This document shows positions 35,685-44,224 of a DNA stretch of 64,000 nucleotides, one piece after another. Origin of the DNA: Alkalicoccus luteus (lineage in GTDB: Bacteria; Bacillota; Bacilli; Bacillales; Salisediminibacteriaceae); the NCBI GenBank assembly GCA_052061695.1, contig JBPZEY010000002.1; one strand, written 5' to 3'. Position 1 is the stretch's first letter, and every line of letters begins with the position of its first letter. Under the pieces are notes generated by a model, which was not told the origin of the DNA, made no database searches, and saw only the letters and a program-made list of their open reading frames with translations. Made by a program: the position numbers and the translations under genes.

Positions 35685-36463
35685 TGGACATCCCCGTTGT
35701 AACAACCGGCAGAAAAAACGCTGAACGGTACCGGCCGTACGCGGAGAATTTTGCACATCGATACGGCTTGGAATTCTGTGAAAGGCACGGCTCTTTTTCC
35801 AACACCGTGCGTGCACGTCCGGCATTTCTTGCTGGGGGCGGCAGCCTTCGTCTCTATGCAGCGGAAAATACACGGCCGCTGACCTTCCATCCGAGTTCAG
35901 CTCATTTAAGAGTGCACGATCAGCAAAACGGCAGCTTGGACCCATTGATTCGTCTTATGCCCGAAATAAGCGGTGCCGACGTTCTTGACTGTACATTTGG
36001 TATGGGCAGCGACAGTCTGCTGATGGCATGGAATGGCGCTAACATAACGGCGCTTGAAAGCAGCTGGCCGATTTATATTTTAATGCATGAAAGTATTCAC
36101 ATGGCTGAGAAGCTGGATGCTCCATTTAACGACGCAGCAAAACGAATCAAGCTCATAAATGCTCGTGCCGAAGCATTTCTAAAGACGTGTGAAGATAATC
36201 AGTTTGACTATGTTTATCTGGATCCTATGTTTGACAAACCGGTGTCTTCATCCGCGGCAATCGACCCGCTGCGGGAATTTGCTGATCATGGGGAGCCGGA
36301 CCTTCACTTTATAAAAGAGGCGGAACGGGTCGCAGCCAGCAGACTCATTCTCAAAGATCATTATACAAGCAGTCGTTTTGATCAATTGGGCTTCAAGCGG
36401 CTTTACCGGAAGCACGCCTCATTTCACTACGGCTATATAGATTGCGGGGATGAGTTAAAGTGA
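35684..36463 (+). CDS. Class I SAM-dependent methyltransferase, RsmJ-like
   Basis: This protein of 259 residues has a SAM-binding motif I, VLDCTFGMGSDSLLMA, an acidic motif II in ITALESS and a motif IV YVYLDPMF in place of DPPY. It resembles the RsmJ (SAM_MT_4-like) group that methylates 16S rRNA, but the substrate cannot be settled by sequence. The ATG overlaps the mutL stop and the gene's own stop overlaps the miaA GTG start, so it is embedded in the mutS-mutL-miaA operon. Confidence 0.78.
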   Translation: MDIPVVTTGRKNAERYRPYAENFAHRYGLEFCERHGSFSNTVRARPAFLAGGGSLRLYAAENTRPLTFHPSSAHLRVHDQQNGSLDPLIRLMPEISGADVLDCTFGMGSDSLLMAWNGANITALESSWPIYILMHESIHMAEKLDAPFNDAAKRIKLINARAEAFLKTCEDNQFDYVYLDPMFDKPVSSSAAIDPLREFADHGEPDLHFIKEAERVAASRLILKDHYTSSRFDQLGFKRLYRKHASFHYGYIDCGDELK

Positions 36464-37404
36464 AAAAAGAAACACTGATTATTATAGCGGGACCGACAGC
36501 TTCAGGAAAAACAGAGCTTGCGTTAAAAGCTGCGGCGGAAGTTGATGGCGAGATTATAAGCGGAGATTCGATGCAGATCTATCGAGGTCTGAACGTTGGA
36601 ACAGCAAAACCGACTGAAAAAGAGCTGCTGCAAATTCCTCATCACCTGATCGATGTTGTGCCTATGTGCGGATCATTTTCGGCAGCCGATTTTCAGCAGG
36701 GGGCAGCAGACGCGATTCGAGATATTCGCAGCAGAGGTAAAACGCCAATTCTATGCGGAGGAACAGGACTTTATATTCAGAGTCTGCTTTACGGCTATCA
36801 GTTTTCTTCCGCCGATTCTGACCCCGAAGTCAGAAAGAAGCTTGAAGATCAAGCTCATAAATACGGTGGGGCCGCTCTATATAAAGAATTGAAAGAAACG
36901 GACCCTGCTGGAGCAGAAACAGTGCATCCTCATAATGTAAAGCGAGTCATTCGAATGCTTGAAATTAATGCAGTAACGGGAGCGCCCGTATCCAGCATAG
37001 AAGAAATTGCAAAGGAAAGTCCTTACCGCTTTTTACTTTGCGGCCTCGCTCATGATCGCGAGGTTTTATACGACCGGATCAACAGACGTGTTGAGCTGAT
37101 GGCTGCATCCGGTCTTATAGAGGAAGCTGAAAAGCTTTATGCGGAATGCGGAATGAATGCGCAGGCTTCCCAGGCCATCGGTTATAAAGAGCTGTTCCCT
37201 TATATTCGCGGTGAACAGGAGTTGGATGCTTGCCTCAATCAGCTAAAGCAGAATACGCGCAGATTCGCAAAGCGGCAGCTTACTTGGTTTCGGAATAAGC
37301 TGCCAGTAACGTGGTTTGATTTGAGCGGGGACAGGGAAGAAAGAGAAAAAGCGGTTATCGGTGAGATCTCCCGTTTTGCCGGTCCGCCAAGACAATCATT
37401 CTGA
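36460..37404 (+). CDS. miaA: tRNA dimethylallyltransferase
   Basis: The enzyme adds a dimethylallyl group to A37 of tRNAs, making the substrate of MiaB. The product has 314 residues. The P-loop is IAGPTASGKTELA, with GDSMQIYRGLNVGTAKP and the ILCGGTGLYIQSL region. The GTG start overlaps the preceding stop (GTGA). hfq follows after 25 bases, as is common. Confidence 0.96.
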   Translation: MKKETLIIIAGPTASGKTELALKAAAEVDGEIISGDSMQIYRGLNVGTAKPTEKELLQIPHHLIDVVPMCGSFSAADFQQGAADAIRDIRSRGKTPILCGGTGLYIQSLLYGYQFSSADSDPEVRKKLEDQAHKYGGAALYKELKETDPAGAETVHPHNVKRVIRMLEINAVTGAPVSSIEEIAKESPYRFLLCGLAHDREVLYDRINRRVELMAASGLIEEAEKLYAECGMNAQASQAIGYKELFPYIRGEQELDACLNQLKQNTRRFAKRQLTWFRNKLPVTWFDLSGDREEREKAVIGEISRFAGPPRQSF

Positions 37405-37429
37405 TTTATTCAGGAGGGGGAAGAGCAAT

Positions 37430-37675
37430 ATGAAACAGCAGCCAGTTAATATTCAGGACCAGTTTCTTAATCAACTGCGTAAAGAAAGCATTCCGGTTAC
37501 CGTTTTCCTGCTGAACGGCTTTCAGCTGCGTGGACTTGTTAAAAGCTTTGATAACTTCACCGTTATACTCGACACAGATGGAAAACAGCAGCTCGTTTAT
37601 AAACACGCCATTTCTACTTTTTCCCCTCAAAGGAACGTCCAGTTTAATCAGGATAAACCTGCTCCCTCGTCTTAA
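37430..37675 (+). CDS. hfq: RNA chaperone Hfq
   Basis: This hexameric Sm-like protein binds small RNAs and A-rich mRNA. The product has 81 residues. Sm1 is VTVFLLNGFQLRGLVKSFDN, then FTVIL; Sm2 is QLVYKHAISTFSP. The ATG at 37430 follows AGGAGGGGG. A strong terminator lies immediately after it. Confidence 0.97.
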   Translation: MKQQPVNIQDQFLNQLRKESIPVTVFLLNGFQLRGLVKSFDNFTVILDTDGKQQLVYKHAISTFSPQRNVQFNQDKPAPSS

Positions 37676-37684
37676 TGAAGAGAG

Positions 37685-37716
37685 CCCGGATGAATGGTTC
37701 ATGCCGGGTTTTTTTC
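37685..37716 (+). terminator. hfq terminator
   Basis: CCCGGATGAA pairs with TTCAT-CCGGG (one bulged G) around a 3-base loop. A run of T residues follows. Confidence 0.88.
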
Positions 37717-37744
37717 TGCAGGTCAGCTTTAAAGGAGGCGGAGA

Positions 37745-39016
37745 ATGACAAGTCATTACGAAACGGTCATATTAACAGGTGTACGTAAGCAGCAGCAAAG
37801 TGAACAATCATTCGACTACCGGATGGATGAGCTTTCGGCTCTGACAGAAACTGCAGGGGGAAAACCGGTGGCCAGGGTCATTCAGACGTTAAAGGCACCT
37901 CGTGCAGCAACATACATAGGTCCAGGAAAAGTGGAGGAGCTTTCAGCAGCAGCCGAAGAGCATGAAGCCGGGCTCATCATCTTCAATGATGAACTTTCGC
38001 CAACGCAGCTGCGAAACCTGACTGCAGCTCTGCCAGCTGCAGTCATTGATCGAACGCAGTTGATTTTGGATATATTTGCTCAAAGGGCCAATTCCAGAGA
38101 AGGTCAGCTGCAAGTTGAACTTGCACAGTTAAGCTATACGCTGCCGAGGCTGCGAGGCCAGGGAACGTCCCTTTCGCGACTTGGAGGCGGAATTGGAACA
38201 CGTGGGCCTGGTGAAACGAAGCTCGAGACCGACCAGCGCCATATACGAAGCCGGATGGCCGAGCTTAGACGCAGGCTGAATGAAGTGACAAGCCACCGTT
38301 CGCGCTACAGGGAAAACCGGAAAGAAAAAGAGGTCTTTCAAATCGCCCTGGTAGGCTACACGAATGCCGGTAAATCGACGTTGCTTGAACAGTTGGCAAA
38401 AAGCGAAACGTTTATAGAGGATAAGCTGTTTGCGACACTGGACCCGCTGTCGAGAAAAGTCAAGCTGCCTTCAGGATTTCAGTTCTTATTAACCGATACA
38501 GTTGGTTTTATTCAACAACTGCCGACAACGCTCATAGCCGCATTCCGATCAACTCTTGAAGAAGTGAAGGAAGCGGACTTTCTCCTGCATATTGTAGACG
38601 CTTCTCACGCAGATGCTGACAACCATGAAGCTTCGGTACATTCGCTGTTAGACGAGCTTGGCGCTGGGACTGTACCTGCAATGACGGTTTATAACAAAAA
38701 AGATCTAATAAAAGGACCTCATGTTCCGTCAGCAGGTTCCGGAAACTCAATTGCAGTCAGCGCAAAGGATCCCCATGATATTGCGCTTCTGTTTCAAAAA
38801 CTTGAGCAGCAGCTGAAGGCACAATTTCTTCCTTACGTCGTCCGCTTTGCAGCTTCGGAAGGTAAATTTCTGCATCGATTAAAACAGGAAACAATTGTTA
38901 CGAATGAAACTTTCAATGAAACGACCGATGAATATGAATTTTCTGGCTACGCACCTGCCGAGACGGCTATAGCCAATGAAGTGATGAGAAAGAGGAGGGA
39001 AAAGCCGGAGACTTAA
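37745..39016 (+). CDS. hflX: GTPase HflX (YnbA)
   Basis: This ribosome-associated GTPase splits stalled or hibernating 70S ribosomes. The product has 423 residues. The glycine-rich linker GIGTRGPGETKLE precedes the G domain: G1 GYTNAGKST, G3 DTVGFIQ, G4 YNKKD. The RBS is AAAGGAGGCGG. In B. subtilis spoVK lies just before this gene. Here a spoVK-like gene is found 20 kb further on instead. Confidence 0.94.
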   Translation: MTSHYETVILTGVRKQQQSEQSFDYRMDELSALTETAGGKPVARVIQTLKAPRAATYIGPGKVEELSAAAEEHEAGLIIFNDELSPTQLRNLTAALPAAVIDRTQLILDIFAQRANSREGQLQVELAQLSYTLPRLRGQGTSLSRLGGGIGTRGPGETKLETDQRHIRSRMAELRRRLNEVTSHRSRYRENRKEKEVFQIALVGYTNAGKSTLLEQLAKSETFIEDKLFATLDPLSRKVKLPSGFQFLLTDTVGFIQQLPTTLIAAFRSTLEEVKEADFLLHIVDASHADADNHEASVHSLLDELGAGTVPAMTVYNKKDLIKGPHVPSAGSGNSIAVSAKDPHDIALLFQKLEQQLKAQFLPYVVRFAASEGKFLHRLKQETIVTNETFNETTDEYEFSGYAPAETAIANEVMRKRREKPET

Positions 39017-39028
39017 CCGGCTGTTATT

Positions 39029-40300
39029 ATGATGGAACGATCTACGATTACTGCTATGAGTGAAGCTGTCCACCGCAGCTTGTTGGAACGGTTTTTCACA
39101 ATAGGTAAAACGGTAGAAACAAATCAAAAGCGAGTGTTAAATGCATTCCGAAAAGCGGAGGTGTCTGATTTTCATTTTGCGCCGTCTACAGGATATGGAT
39201 ATGACGACGCGGGAAGAGATAAGCTCGAAGAAATATATGCCGATGTATTTGCTACTGAATCAGCACTTGTCAGAAGCCAGTTTGTCTCTGGTACTCATGC
39301 GATCAGCACCGCTTTATTCGGCGTGCTGCGGCCTGGTGATGAACTGCTTTATATCACGGGCCGCCCCTATGACACGCTTGAGGAGGTGATTGGATTAAAA
39401 GGAGAAGCTGGGGGCGGTTCTCTTAAGGATTACAATATATCGTACAGAGAAATTGAGTTAACAAACGGCAGCATTGATGTTAATGAAGTGTTAAGGCAGA
39501 TAACTGACCGAACAAAAGTGATCGGAATCCAGCGTTCCAGAGGGTATGGAGATCGTCCTTCCATAAAAATAAAAGAGATGGAGCAGGTCATTCGATCGCT
39601 AAAAGCCGTTTATCCGGATGTAATTGTGTTTGTAGATAATTGTTACGGTGAATTTGTGGAAGATAAAGAACCGGGCCACGCAGGTGCTGACTTAATCGCT
39701 GGTTCGCTGATCAAAAATCCGGGGGGAGGCTTAGCGCTTACCGGAGGTTATATTTGCGGGAGGGATGAGTTGCTGAAGAAGTGTGCAAATCGCCTTGCAG
39801 CTCCCGGAATTGGAGCAGAAGGGGGCGCGACGACAGGAGTCCTGCATGGTATGTTTCAAGGCTTTTTCCTTGCTCCTCATGTCGTTGGCGAAGCACTCAA
39901 AGGAGCTGTATTCACGGCAGCTCTTCTCGAAAAAGCAGGGATGACCGTCGACCCGAAAGCTTGTGAAGCGCGCACAGATTTAATACAGTCTGTTCATTTT
40001 AACTCTGCCGAAGAAATGACGGCCTTCTGCCAAACAATTCAACAGTATTCCCCAGTAGATGCGCATGTCACCCCGCAGCCTTCTCCAATGCCGGGATACA
40101 GCGACGATGTCATTATGGCAGCCGGTGCATTTGTTCAAGGCGCAAGTATTGAGCTTTCAGCTGACGGGCCGCTGCGACCGCCTTACCGAGCATATGTCCA
40201 GGGCGGGCTCACGTTTGAACATGTAAAAACAGCAGTAACGGAAGCGGCTGCTGCAGCTGTGTCAAATGGAATAAGCAGAGAACACGAGAAAAACAGATGA
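39029..40300 (+). CDS. ynbB: PLP-dependent protein YnbB (aluminium-resistance / methionine gamma-lyase-like)
   Basis: This fold-type I PLP protein of 423 residues belongs to the family annotated as aluminium resistance. The likely Schiff-base lysine is in AGSLIKNPGGG, with VFVDNCYGEF supplying the acidic cofactor contact. The enzymatic role is uncertain. No good RBS precedes ATG 39029. A 6-bp AGCCGG/CCGGCT hairpin overlapping the hflX stop occupies that spot, so translation may be coupled to hflX. ATG 39056 is another in-frame start. Confidence 0.85.
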   Translation: MMERSTITAMSEAVHRSLLERFFTIGKTVETNQKRVLNAFRKAEVSDFHFAPSTGYGYDDAGRDKLEEIYADVFATESALVRSQFVSGTHAISTALFGVLRPGDELLYITGRPYDTLEEVIGLKGEAGGGSLKDYNISYREIELTNGSIDVNEVLRQITDRTKVIGIQRSRGYGDRPSIKIKEMEQVIRSLKAVYPDVIVFVDNCYGEFVEDKEPGHAGADLIAGSLIKNPGGGLALTGGYICGRDELLKKCANRLAAPGIGAEGGATTGVLHGMFQGFFLAPHVVGEALKGAVFTAALLEKAGMTVDPKACEARTDLIQSVHFNSAEEMTAFCQTIQQYSPVDAHVTPQPSPMPGYSDDVIMAAGAFVQGASIELSADGPLRPPYRAYVQGGLTFEHVKTAVTEAAAAAVSNGISREHEKNR

Positions 40301-40361
40301 AGATGGATTATAGGTGAGATAAAAGGCGATGATTTCAGTCAAAAGCACATGAACCACGATT

Positions 40362-40391
40362 TTGATTGTCAGAAAATTTCCCTGTTAGATT
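40362..40391 (+). promoter_or_regulatory. glnA promoter
   Basis: TTGATT at 40362-40367 is followed at 17-18 bases by TTAGAT/TAGATT. TG at 40383-40384 makes an extended -10. Confidence 0.6.
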
Positions 40392-40399
40392 ATCTGACA
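40367..40399. promoter_or_regulatory. GlnR/TnrA-type operator of glnA
   Basis: The 17-base site at 40383-40399 (TGTTAGATTATCTGACA) matches TGTNANAWWWTNTNACA throughout. A second site at 40367-40383 matches with two mismatches. The outer arms form a perfect inverted repeat, GATTGTCAGA / TCTGACAATC. The sites cover the promoter, which fits nitrogen-controlled repression as known for B. subtilis glnRA. Confidence 0.85.
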
Positions 40400-40499
40400 A
40401 TCACCTTTTCATCACTCGTAAAGTTCGGTAGGATACAACTATCGCAGTTTTCAGAATTACCTGAAGCTGTTCAGATTATCGAAGGAGGAGAATATAAAC

Positions 40500-41843
40500 A
40501 TGAGCAATACGACTAAAAAAGACATAATGAAAATGGCTGAGGAGGAAAACGTTAAGTTTATCCGACTACAGTTCACTGATTTGCTGGGAATCATCAAGAA
40601 CGTTGAAATCCCGGTGGACCAGCTTCCAAAAGCGCTCGACAATCTGATGATGTTTGATGGATCCTCCATCGAAGGTTTCGTTCGAATTGAAGAATCCGAT
40701 ATGTATCTTCATCCGGACCTTGAAACGTGGGTTGTATTCCCTTGGACTCCCGAAAAAGGAAAAGTGGCTCGTCTGATTTGTGACGTTCACAACCCGGATA
40801 AAGACCGCACGCCGTTTGCCGGTGATCCACGCGGAATTCTTAAAAAAGTACTTAAAGAAGCAGAAGATCTCGGATTCTCCGACTTCAATATTGGACCTGA
40901 GCCGGAATTCTTCCTGTTCAAAAATGATGAAAACGGAGAGCCGACTCTTGAACTTAATGATAAAGGCGGATATTTTGACCTTGCGCCTACAGACCTTGGG
41001 GAGAACTGCCGACGCGACATCGTGCTTGAACTGGAGGATATGGGCTTTGAAATTGAAGCTTCCCACCACGAGGTAGCACCTGGTCAGCATGAGATTGACT
41101 TCAAATACGCGGATGCTGTTACAACAGCTGATAACATCCAGACGTTTAAGCTCGTTGTTAAAACAATTGCGCGTAAACACGGATTGCATGCTACATTCAT
41201 GCCAAAGCCGCTTTTCGGTGTGAATGGTAATGGAATGCATGCAAACATGTCTCTTTTCCGCAGTGAAAAAGATAATGCATTCTATGATGAGTCAACAGAA
41301 ACTGGCATGAGTGAAACAGCTATGCAATTCCTGGCTGGTATTCTTAAGCATGCAGATGCTTTTACTGCCATTACGAATCCAACCGTTAACTCCTACAAAC
41401 GACTCGTACCAGGTTATGAAGCACCTTGCTACATCGCATGGTCCATGCGTAACCGTTCACCGCTCGTGCGTATTCCTTCTTCACGTGGTCTTTCCACACG
41501 TATCGAGGTACGCAGCGTAGACCCTGCAGCTAATCCGTATCTGGCAATGGCAGCACTTCTGGCAGCAGGCCTTGACGGGGTGCGCAAGAAGCTTACTCCG
41601 CCAGAAGAAACAAACCGCAATATCTATGCGATGGATGCACAGGAGCGTGAAGCAGAAGGCATCCAGGCGCTTCCTGCATCACTGAAAGAAGCGATTGAAG
41701 CATTGGCAAAAAACGAGACGATTACGAAATCACTCGGAAGCCATGCTCTGGAACACTTCATTGAAGCGAAAGAAATTGAGTGGGATATGTTTGCCACCCA
41801 GGTTCACCCTTGGGAGCGCGAGCAGTACATCCAGACGTATTAA
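40500..41843 (+). CDS. glnA: Glutamine synthetase type I
   Basis: The enzyme assimilates ammonium into glutamine. The product has 447 residues, the short Gram-positive I-alpha type. Visible signatures are FDGSSIEGFVRIEESDMYL, the ATP-binding KPLFGVNGNGMHANMS and NRSPLVRIP. The RBS is AAGGAGGAG. In B. subtilis glnR precedes it and is co-transcribed. There is no glnR here, although the operator is kept. Confidence 0.98.
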   Translation: MSNTTKKDIMKMAEEENVKFIRLQFTDLLGIIKNVEIPVDQLPKALDNLMMFDGSSIEGFVRIEESDMYLHPDLETWVVFPWTPEKGKVARLICDVHNPDKDRTPFAGDPRGILKKVLKEAEDLGFSDFNIGPEPEFFLFKNDENGEPTLELNDKGGYFDLAPTDLGENCRRDIVLELEDMGFEIEASHHEVAPGQHEIDFKYADAVTTADNIQTFKLVVKTIARKHGLHATFMPKPLFGVNGNGMHANMSLFRSEKDNAFYDESTETGMSETAMQFLAGILKHADAFTAITNPTVNSYKRLVPGYEAPCYIAWSMRNRSPLVRIPSSRGLSTRIEVRSVDPAANPYLAMAALLAAGLDGVRKKLTPPEETNRNIYAMDAQEREAEGIQALPASLKEAIEALAKNETITKSLGSHALEHFIEAKEIEWDMFATQVHPWEREQYIQTY

Positions 41844-41850
41844 GAATAGC

Positions 41851-41886
41851 GAAGAGCTGTCCGCATCCGGACAGCTCTTCTTTTGT
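41851..41886 (+). terminator. glnA terminator
   Basis: A perfect 13-bp stem GAAGAGCTGTCCG / CGGACAGCTCTTC with a 4-base loop is followed by TTTTG. Confidence 0.93.
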
Positions 41887-41900
41887 GAATTTAGCCGCAT

Positions 41901-41940
41901 AAAACAGCAGCGCCTCCTGATTGTTCAGGAGGCGCTGCTG
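41901..41940 (-). terminator. lexA terminator
   Basis: A perfect 16-bp stem CAGCAGCGCCTCCTGA / TCAGGAGGCGCTGCTG at 41905-41940. On the minus strand it is followed by TTTTATG, so it serves lexA. Confidence 0.9.
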
Positions 41941-41962
41941 TACAGTCATCGGTTATTCCCGT

Positions 41963-42583
41963 TTAATGAAGCGTGCGGAACACCCCGACAACCTTACCGA
42001 GAATTTGAACGTAATCTAAGATGATCGGCTCGAGAGAAGCGTTTTCCGGCTGAAGGCGGAAATAATCCTTCTCTTTAAAAAAACGTTTGACAGTAGCTTC
42101 GTTTTCATCGGTCATGGCTACGACAATATCTCCATTATCCGCATGGGCCTGCTGGCGTACAACGACGTAATCACCGTCGAATATACCGGCTTCGATCATG
42201 GAATCACCAGAAATCTCCAGAATAAACGATTCTTCATCCTGTGCGAGACTAGCCGGAAGTGGAACATACTCTTCAACATTTTCAATCGCGGTTATCGGCT
42301 GCCCGGCCGTTACCTTACCAATTACAGGAACAGAGATAGACGGGGTATGCGCAATAGACTGGTCACCCTCCTGACCAATAACTTCAATCGCTCTCGGCTT
42401 TGTAGGATCGCGACGAATAAAGCCTTTTTTTTCTAATCTGGAAAGATGGCCGTGAACGGTCGAGCTGGAAGCGAGACCGACTGCTTCACCAATCTCTCTG
42501 ACGGACGGAGGATAGCCTTTATCCTTGACCTCATCCCGGATAAAATCGAGGATCGCCTGCTGCCGGGTGGATAATTTCGTCAT
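41963..42583 (-). CDS. lexA: SOS repressor LexA
   Basis: This repressor of the DNA-damage regulon is inactivated by RecA-stimulated self-cleavage. The product has 206 residues. It has an N-terminal winged helix (VREIGEAVGLASSSTVHGHL), cleavage site Ala-Gly in KVTAGQP, catalytic serine in ISGDSM and catalytic lysine in ATVKRFF. It is divergent from yneA with shared LexA boxes between them, so it controls itself. Confidence 0.98.
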   Translation of the reverse strand: MTKLSTRQQAILDFIRDEVKDKGYPPSVREIGEAVGLASSSTVHGHLSRLEKKGFIRRDPTKPRAIEVIGQEGDQSIAHTPSISVPVIGKVTAGQPITAIENVEEYVPLPASLAQDEESFILEISGDSMIEAGIFDGDYVVVRQQAHADNGDIVVAMTDENEATVKRFFKEKDYFRLQPENASLEPIILDYVQILGKVVGVFRTLH

Positions 42584-42640
42584 GTAAACACCTCATTATT
42601 TTAGGTTAGAAACATTCGAGCTTATATTTCCTTATGGAAA

Positions 42641-42669
42641 AGTATAGCATGAGAACAAAGGTTTCGCAA
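42641..42669 (-). promoter_or_regulatory. lexA promoter
   Basis: Read on the minus strand, TTGCGA (42669-42664) and TATACT (42646-42641) are separated by 17 bases. One LexA box overlaps the -35. Confidence 0.7.
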
Positions 42670-42746
42670 ACGTTCGTTCTATTTTAATGTTGACACGAAC
42701 GTTCGTTCCTTGTAAGCTGTTTATAGAATGTACGAACAAATATTCC
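42667..42746. promoter_or_regulatory. LexA boxes in the lexA-yneA intergenic region
   Basis: Three sites are seen. 42667-42680 (minus strand AGAACGAACGTTTG) has one mismatch to CGAACRNRYGTTYG. 42696-42709 (minus strand GGAACGAACGTTCG) also has one. 42733-42746 (CGAACAAATATTCC) has two. The first overlaps the lexA -35; the second follows a TTGACA at 42690 that may serve yneA. Confidence 0.82.
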
Positions 42747-42769
42747 TGCGAACAAAGGGGCGAACAGTT

Positions 42770-43069
42770 ATGATCAGGCATTGGAACATCACAGGACCAG
42801 TAACATCACTACTTGCAGCAGCTGCTATTTTCTCAGCAGCCGGGGTAACCGGAGAAGATCATCCTGTTATGCCGGCCGACGGCGAACACGTGGTGAAGGA
42901 AGGTGAATCACTTTGGACTGTAGCTGATTCTATGTCTGAAGAGCTGGACATGAAGCTGGAAGAAACCGTATACTGGCTGAAGCAGGAAAATGAGCTGGAC
43001 AATGAAACAATTTATCCTGGACAATCATTAACCGTGCCAGGCGAGTGGATTGGAGTGGCATCAGAGTGA
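42770..43069 (+). CDS. yneA: SOS cell-division suppressor YneA
   Basis: This protein of 99 residues has an N-terminal membrane/signal helix (VTSLLAAAAIFSAAGV) and a LysM domain (HVVKEGESLWTVADSM to IYPGQSLTVP). In B. subtilis YneA is made on DNA damage and delays septation outside the membrane. The open frame starts at 42728, but the ATG at 42770 follows AAAGGGG and avoids the LexA box at 42733. Its stop overlaps the GTG of yneB. Confidence 0.9.
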   Translation: MIRHWNITGPVTSLLAAAAIFSAAGVTGEDHPVMPADGEHVVKEGESLWTVADSMSEELDMKLEETVYWLKQENELDNETIYPGQSLTVPGEWIGVASE

Positions 43070-43734
43070 ATGCTTTTATATACTGCCGCGTAAGCACTGA
43101 AAAAGAAACACAGCAAAGTTCGTTGGCACGGCAGGAAGAAGAGCTGGCGGCAGCTGCAAAAGAATGGGGAATGAATACGGTACAAATTGAACGGGAGGAA
43201 GCGAGCGGTTATGACGTCGACAGGCCTGGGATTCTCACGATCCTGGAGGGAATGAAAGAAACTGAAGATGCTTGTTTGCTTATTCAGGATGAAACCCGGC
43301 TTGGACGAGGGAATGCCAGGATGGCTCTACTGCACCAGCTTCGTAAATATGACTGCACTGTTTATTCCATTAAGGATAATGGGAAGCTGCAAGTTTCAGA
43401 GACTGATTCAATGGTATTGGAAATTGTATCGCTTGTCGAAGAATATCAGCGCAAGCTTCAAAATGCGAAGATCAAGCGCGGGATGAAGAAGGCGGTTGAT
43501 GGCGGCTACAAACCTCACAATAATTTGGAACGGCATCGCCTCGGCGGCCGTAAAAAAATGGAGGTCCCGGTAGAGGAAATCGTCCGGCTTCGTCACAACG
43601 GAATGACGTTTCATGAGATTGCAGTCATGATGCGTGGGCTTGGATTTACGGTTTCCAAAGCTACTGCTCATAGAAGGTACCGGGAATACGTGCATGAGAG
43701 CAGACTGCTTGAAAACGATTCTGTGAACCGGTAA
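43066..43734 (+). CDS. yneB: Serine recombinase/resolvase YneB
   Basis: This small serine recombinase has 222 residues. The resolvase catalytic domain begins AFIYCRVSTE (active serine in RVST), with LIQDETRLGRG matching the family motif. A short helix-turn-helix tail (GMTFHEIAVMMRGLGFTVSK) ends it. The GTG at 43066 overlaps the yneA stop. As in B. subtilis, it is a fixed SOS-operon member rather than a sign of a mobile element. Its DNA target is unknown. Confidence 0.9.
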   Translation: MNAFIYCRVSTEKETQQSSLARQEEELAAAAKEWGMNTVQIEREEASGYDVDRPGILTILEGMKETEDACLLIQDETRLGRGNARMALLHQLRKYDCTVYSIKDNGKLQVSETDSMVLEIVSLVEEYQRKLQNAKIKRGMKKAVDGGYKPHNNLERHRLGGRKKMEVPVEEIVRLRHNGMTFHEIAVMMRGLGFTVSKATAHRRYREYVHESRLLENDSVNR

Positions 43735-43771
43735 AATGAACCTATTATTTATAATTGGAGGCATGTTACAG

Positions 43772-44008
43772 GTGATCAGTAAAGAAAAACTCGACCGGAT
43801 TAACCTATTAGCTAAAAAAGCTAAGGCAGACGGTTTATCTATCAAAGAACAAAAAGAACAAAAAGAGCTGCGCCAGGAATATTTAAAAAACGTTCGCAGC
43901 AGTTTTCGTAATCAACTGAGCTCTGTTAAAGTGGTTGATGAAGAAGGAAATGATGTAACGCCGGAAAAGCTGAAAGCGGAAAAACGGAACAACAATATTA
44001 TTCATTAG
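43772..44008 (+). CDS. ynzC: DUF896 protein YnzC
   Basis: This small conserved protein has 78 residues, is mainly helical and has unknown biochemical role. Family features are KLDRINLLAKKAK, LRQEYLKNVRSSFRNQL and EGNDVTPEKLKAEKRNN. The GTG at 43772 is ten bases from TGGAGG; ATG 43763 is only one base from it. It follows yneB in the SOS cluster. Confidence 0.93.
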   Translation: MISKEKLDRINLLAKKAKADGLSIKEQKEQKELRQEYLKNVRSSFRNQLSSVKVVDEEGNDVTPEKLKAEKRNNNIIH

Positions 44009-44013
44009 CAGAT

Positions 44014-44043
44014 AAACCATTCTTATAAAGGAATGGTTTTTTA
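44014..44043 (+). terminator. ynzC terminator
   Basis: A perfect 9-bp stem AAACCATTC / GAATGGTTT with an 8-base loop is followed by TTTAT. Confidence 0.88.
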
Positions 44044-44080
44044 TCAGTCTATTTGTTCATTGAATGAACAAATAGACTGA
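44044..44080. repeat. 18-bp perfect inverted repeat with one-base centre
   Basis: The arms TCAGTCTATTTGTTCATT and AATGAACAAATAGACTGA are exact complements around a single G. The element follows the ynzC terminator directly and lies about 70 bases before the tkt -35. No T run follows it. It may be a large operator or an RNA-processing hairpin. Confidence 0.85.
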
Positions 44081-44150
44081 ACCCGCGCCTGTCAACGATA
44101 CGCCAGCCTGCAGACGTACGTACAATTGTGTGCAAAGTTTCGTTTTCTGG

Positions 44151-44179
44151 TTGTCTAACCGGTGCGAAACATATATCAT
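44151..44179 (+). promoter_or_regulatory. Predicted tkt promoter
   Basis: TTGTCT at 44151-44156 and TATCAT at 44174-44179 are separated by 17 bases. Confidence 0.55.
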
Positions 44180-44224
44180 AAAACGAGTAAGGTAAATTAA
44201 AACGCAAAGTGAGGGTGTTAATTC

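Noticed and set aside
43066..43734. yneB serine recombinase as evidence of a mobile element
   Set aside because: It is a standard member of the yneA-yneB-ynzC cluster with overlapping codons. No terminal repeats or cargo were seen.
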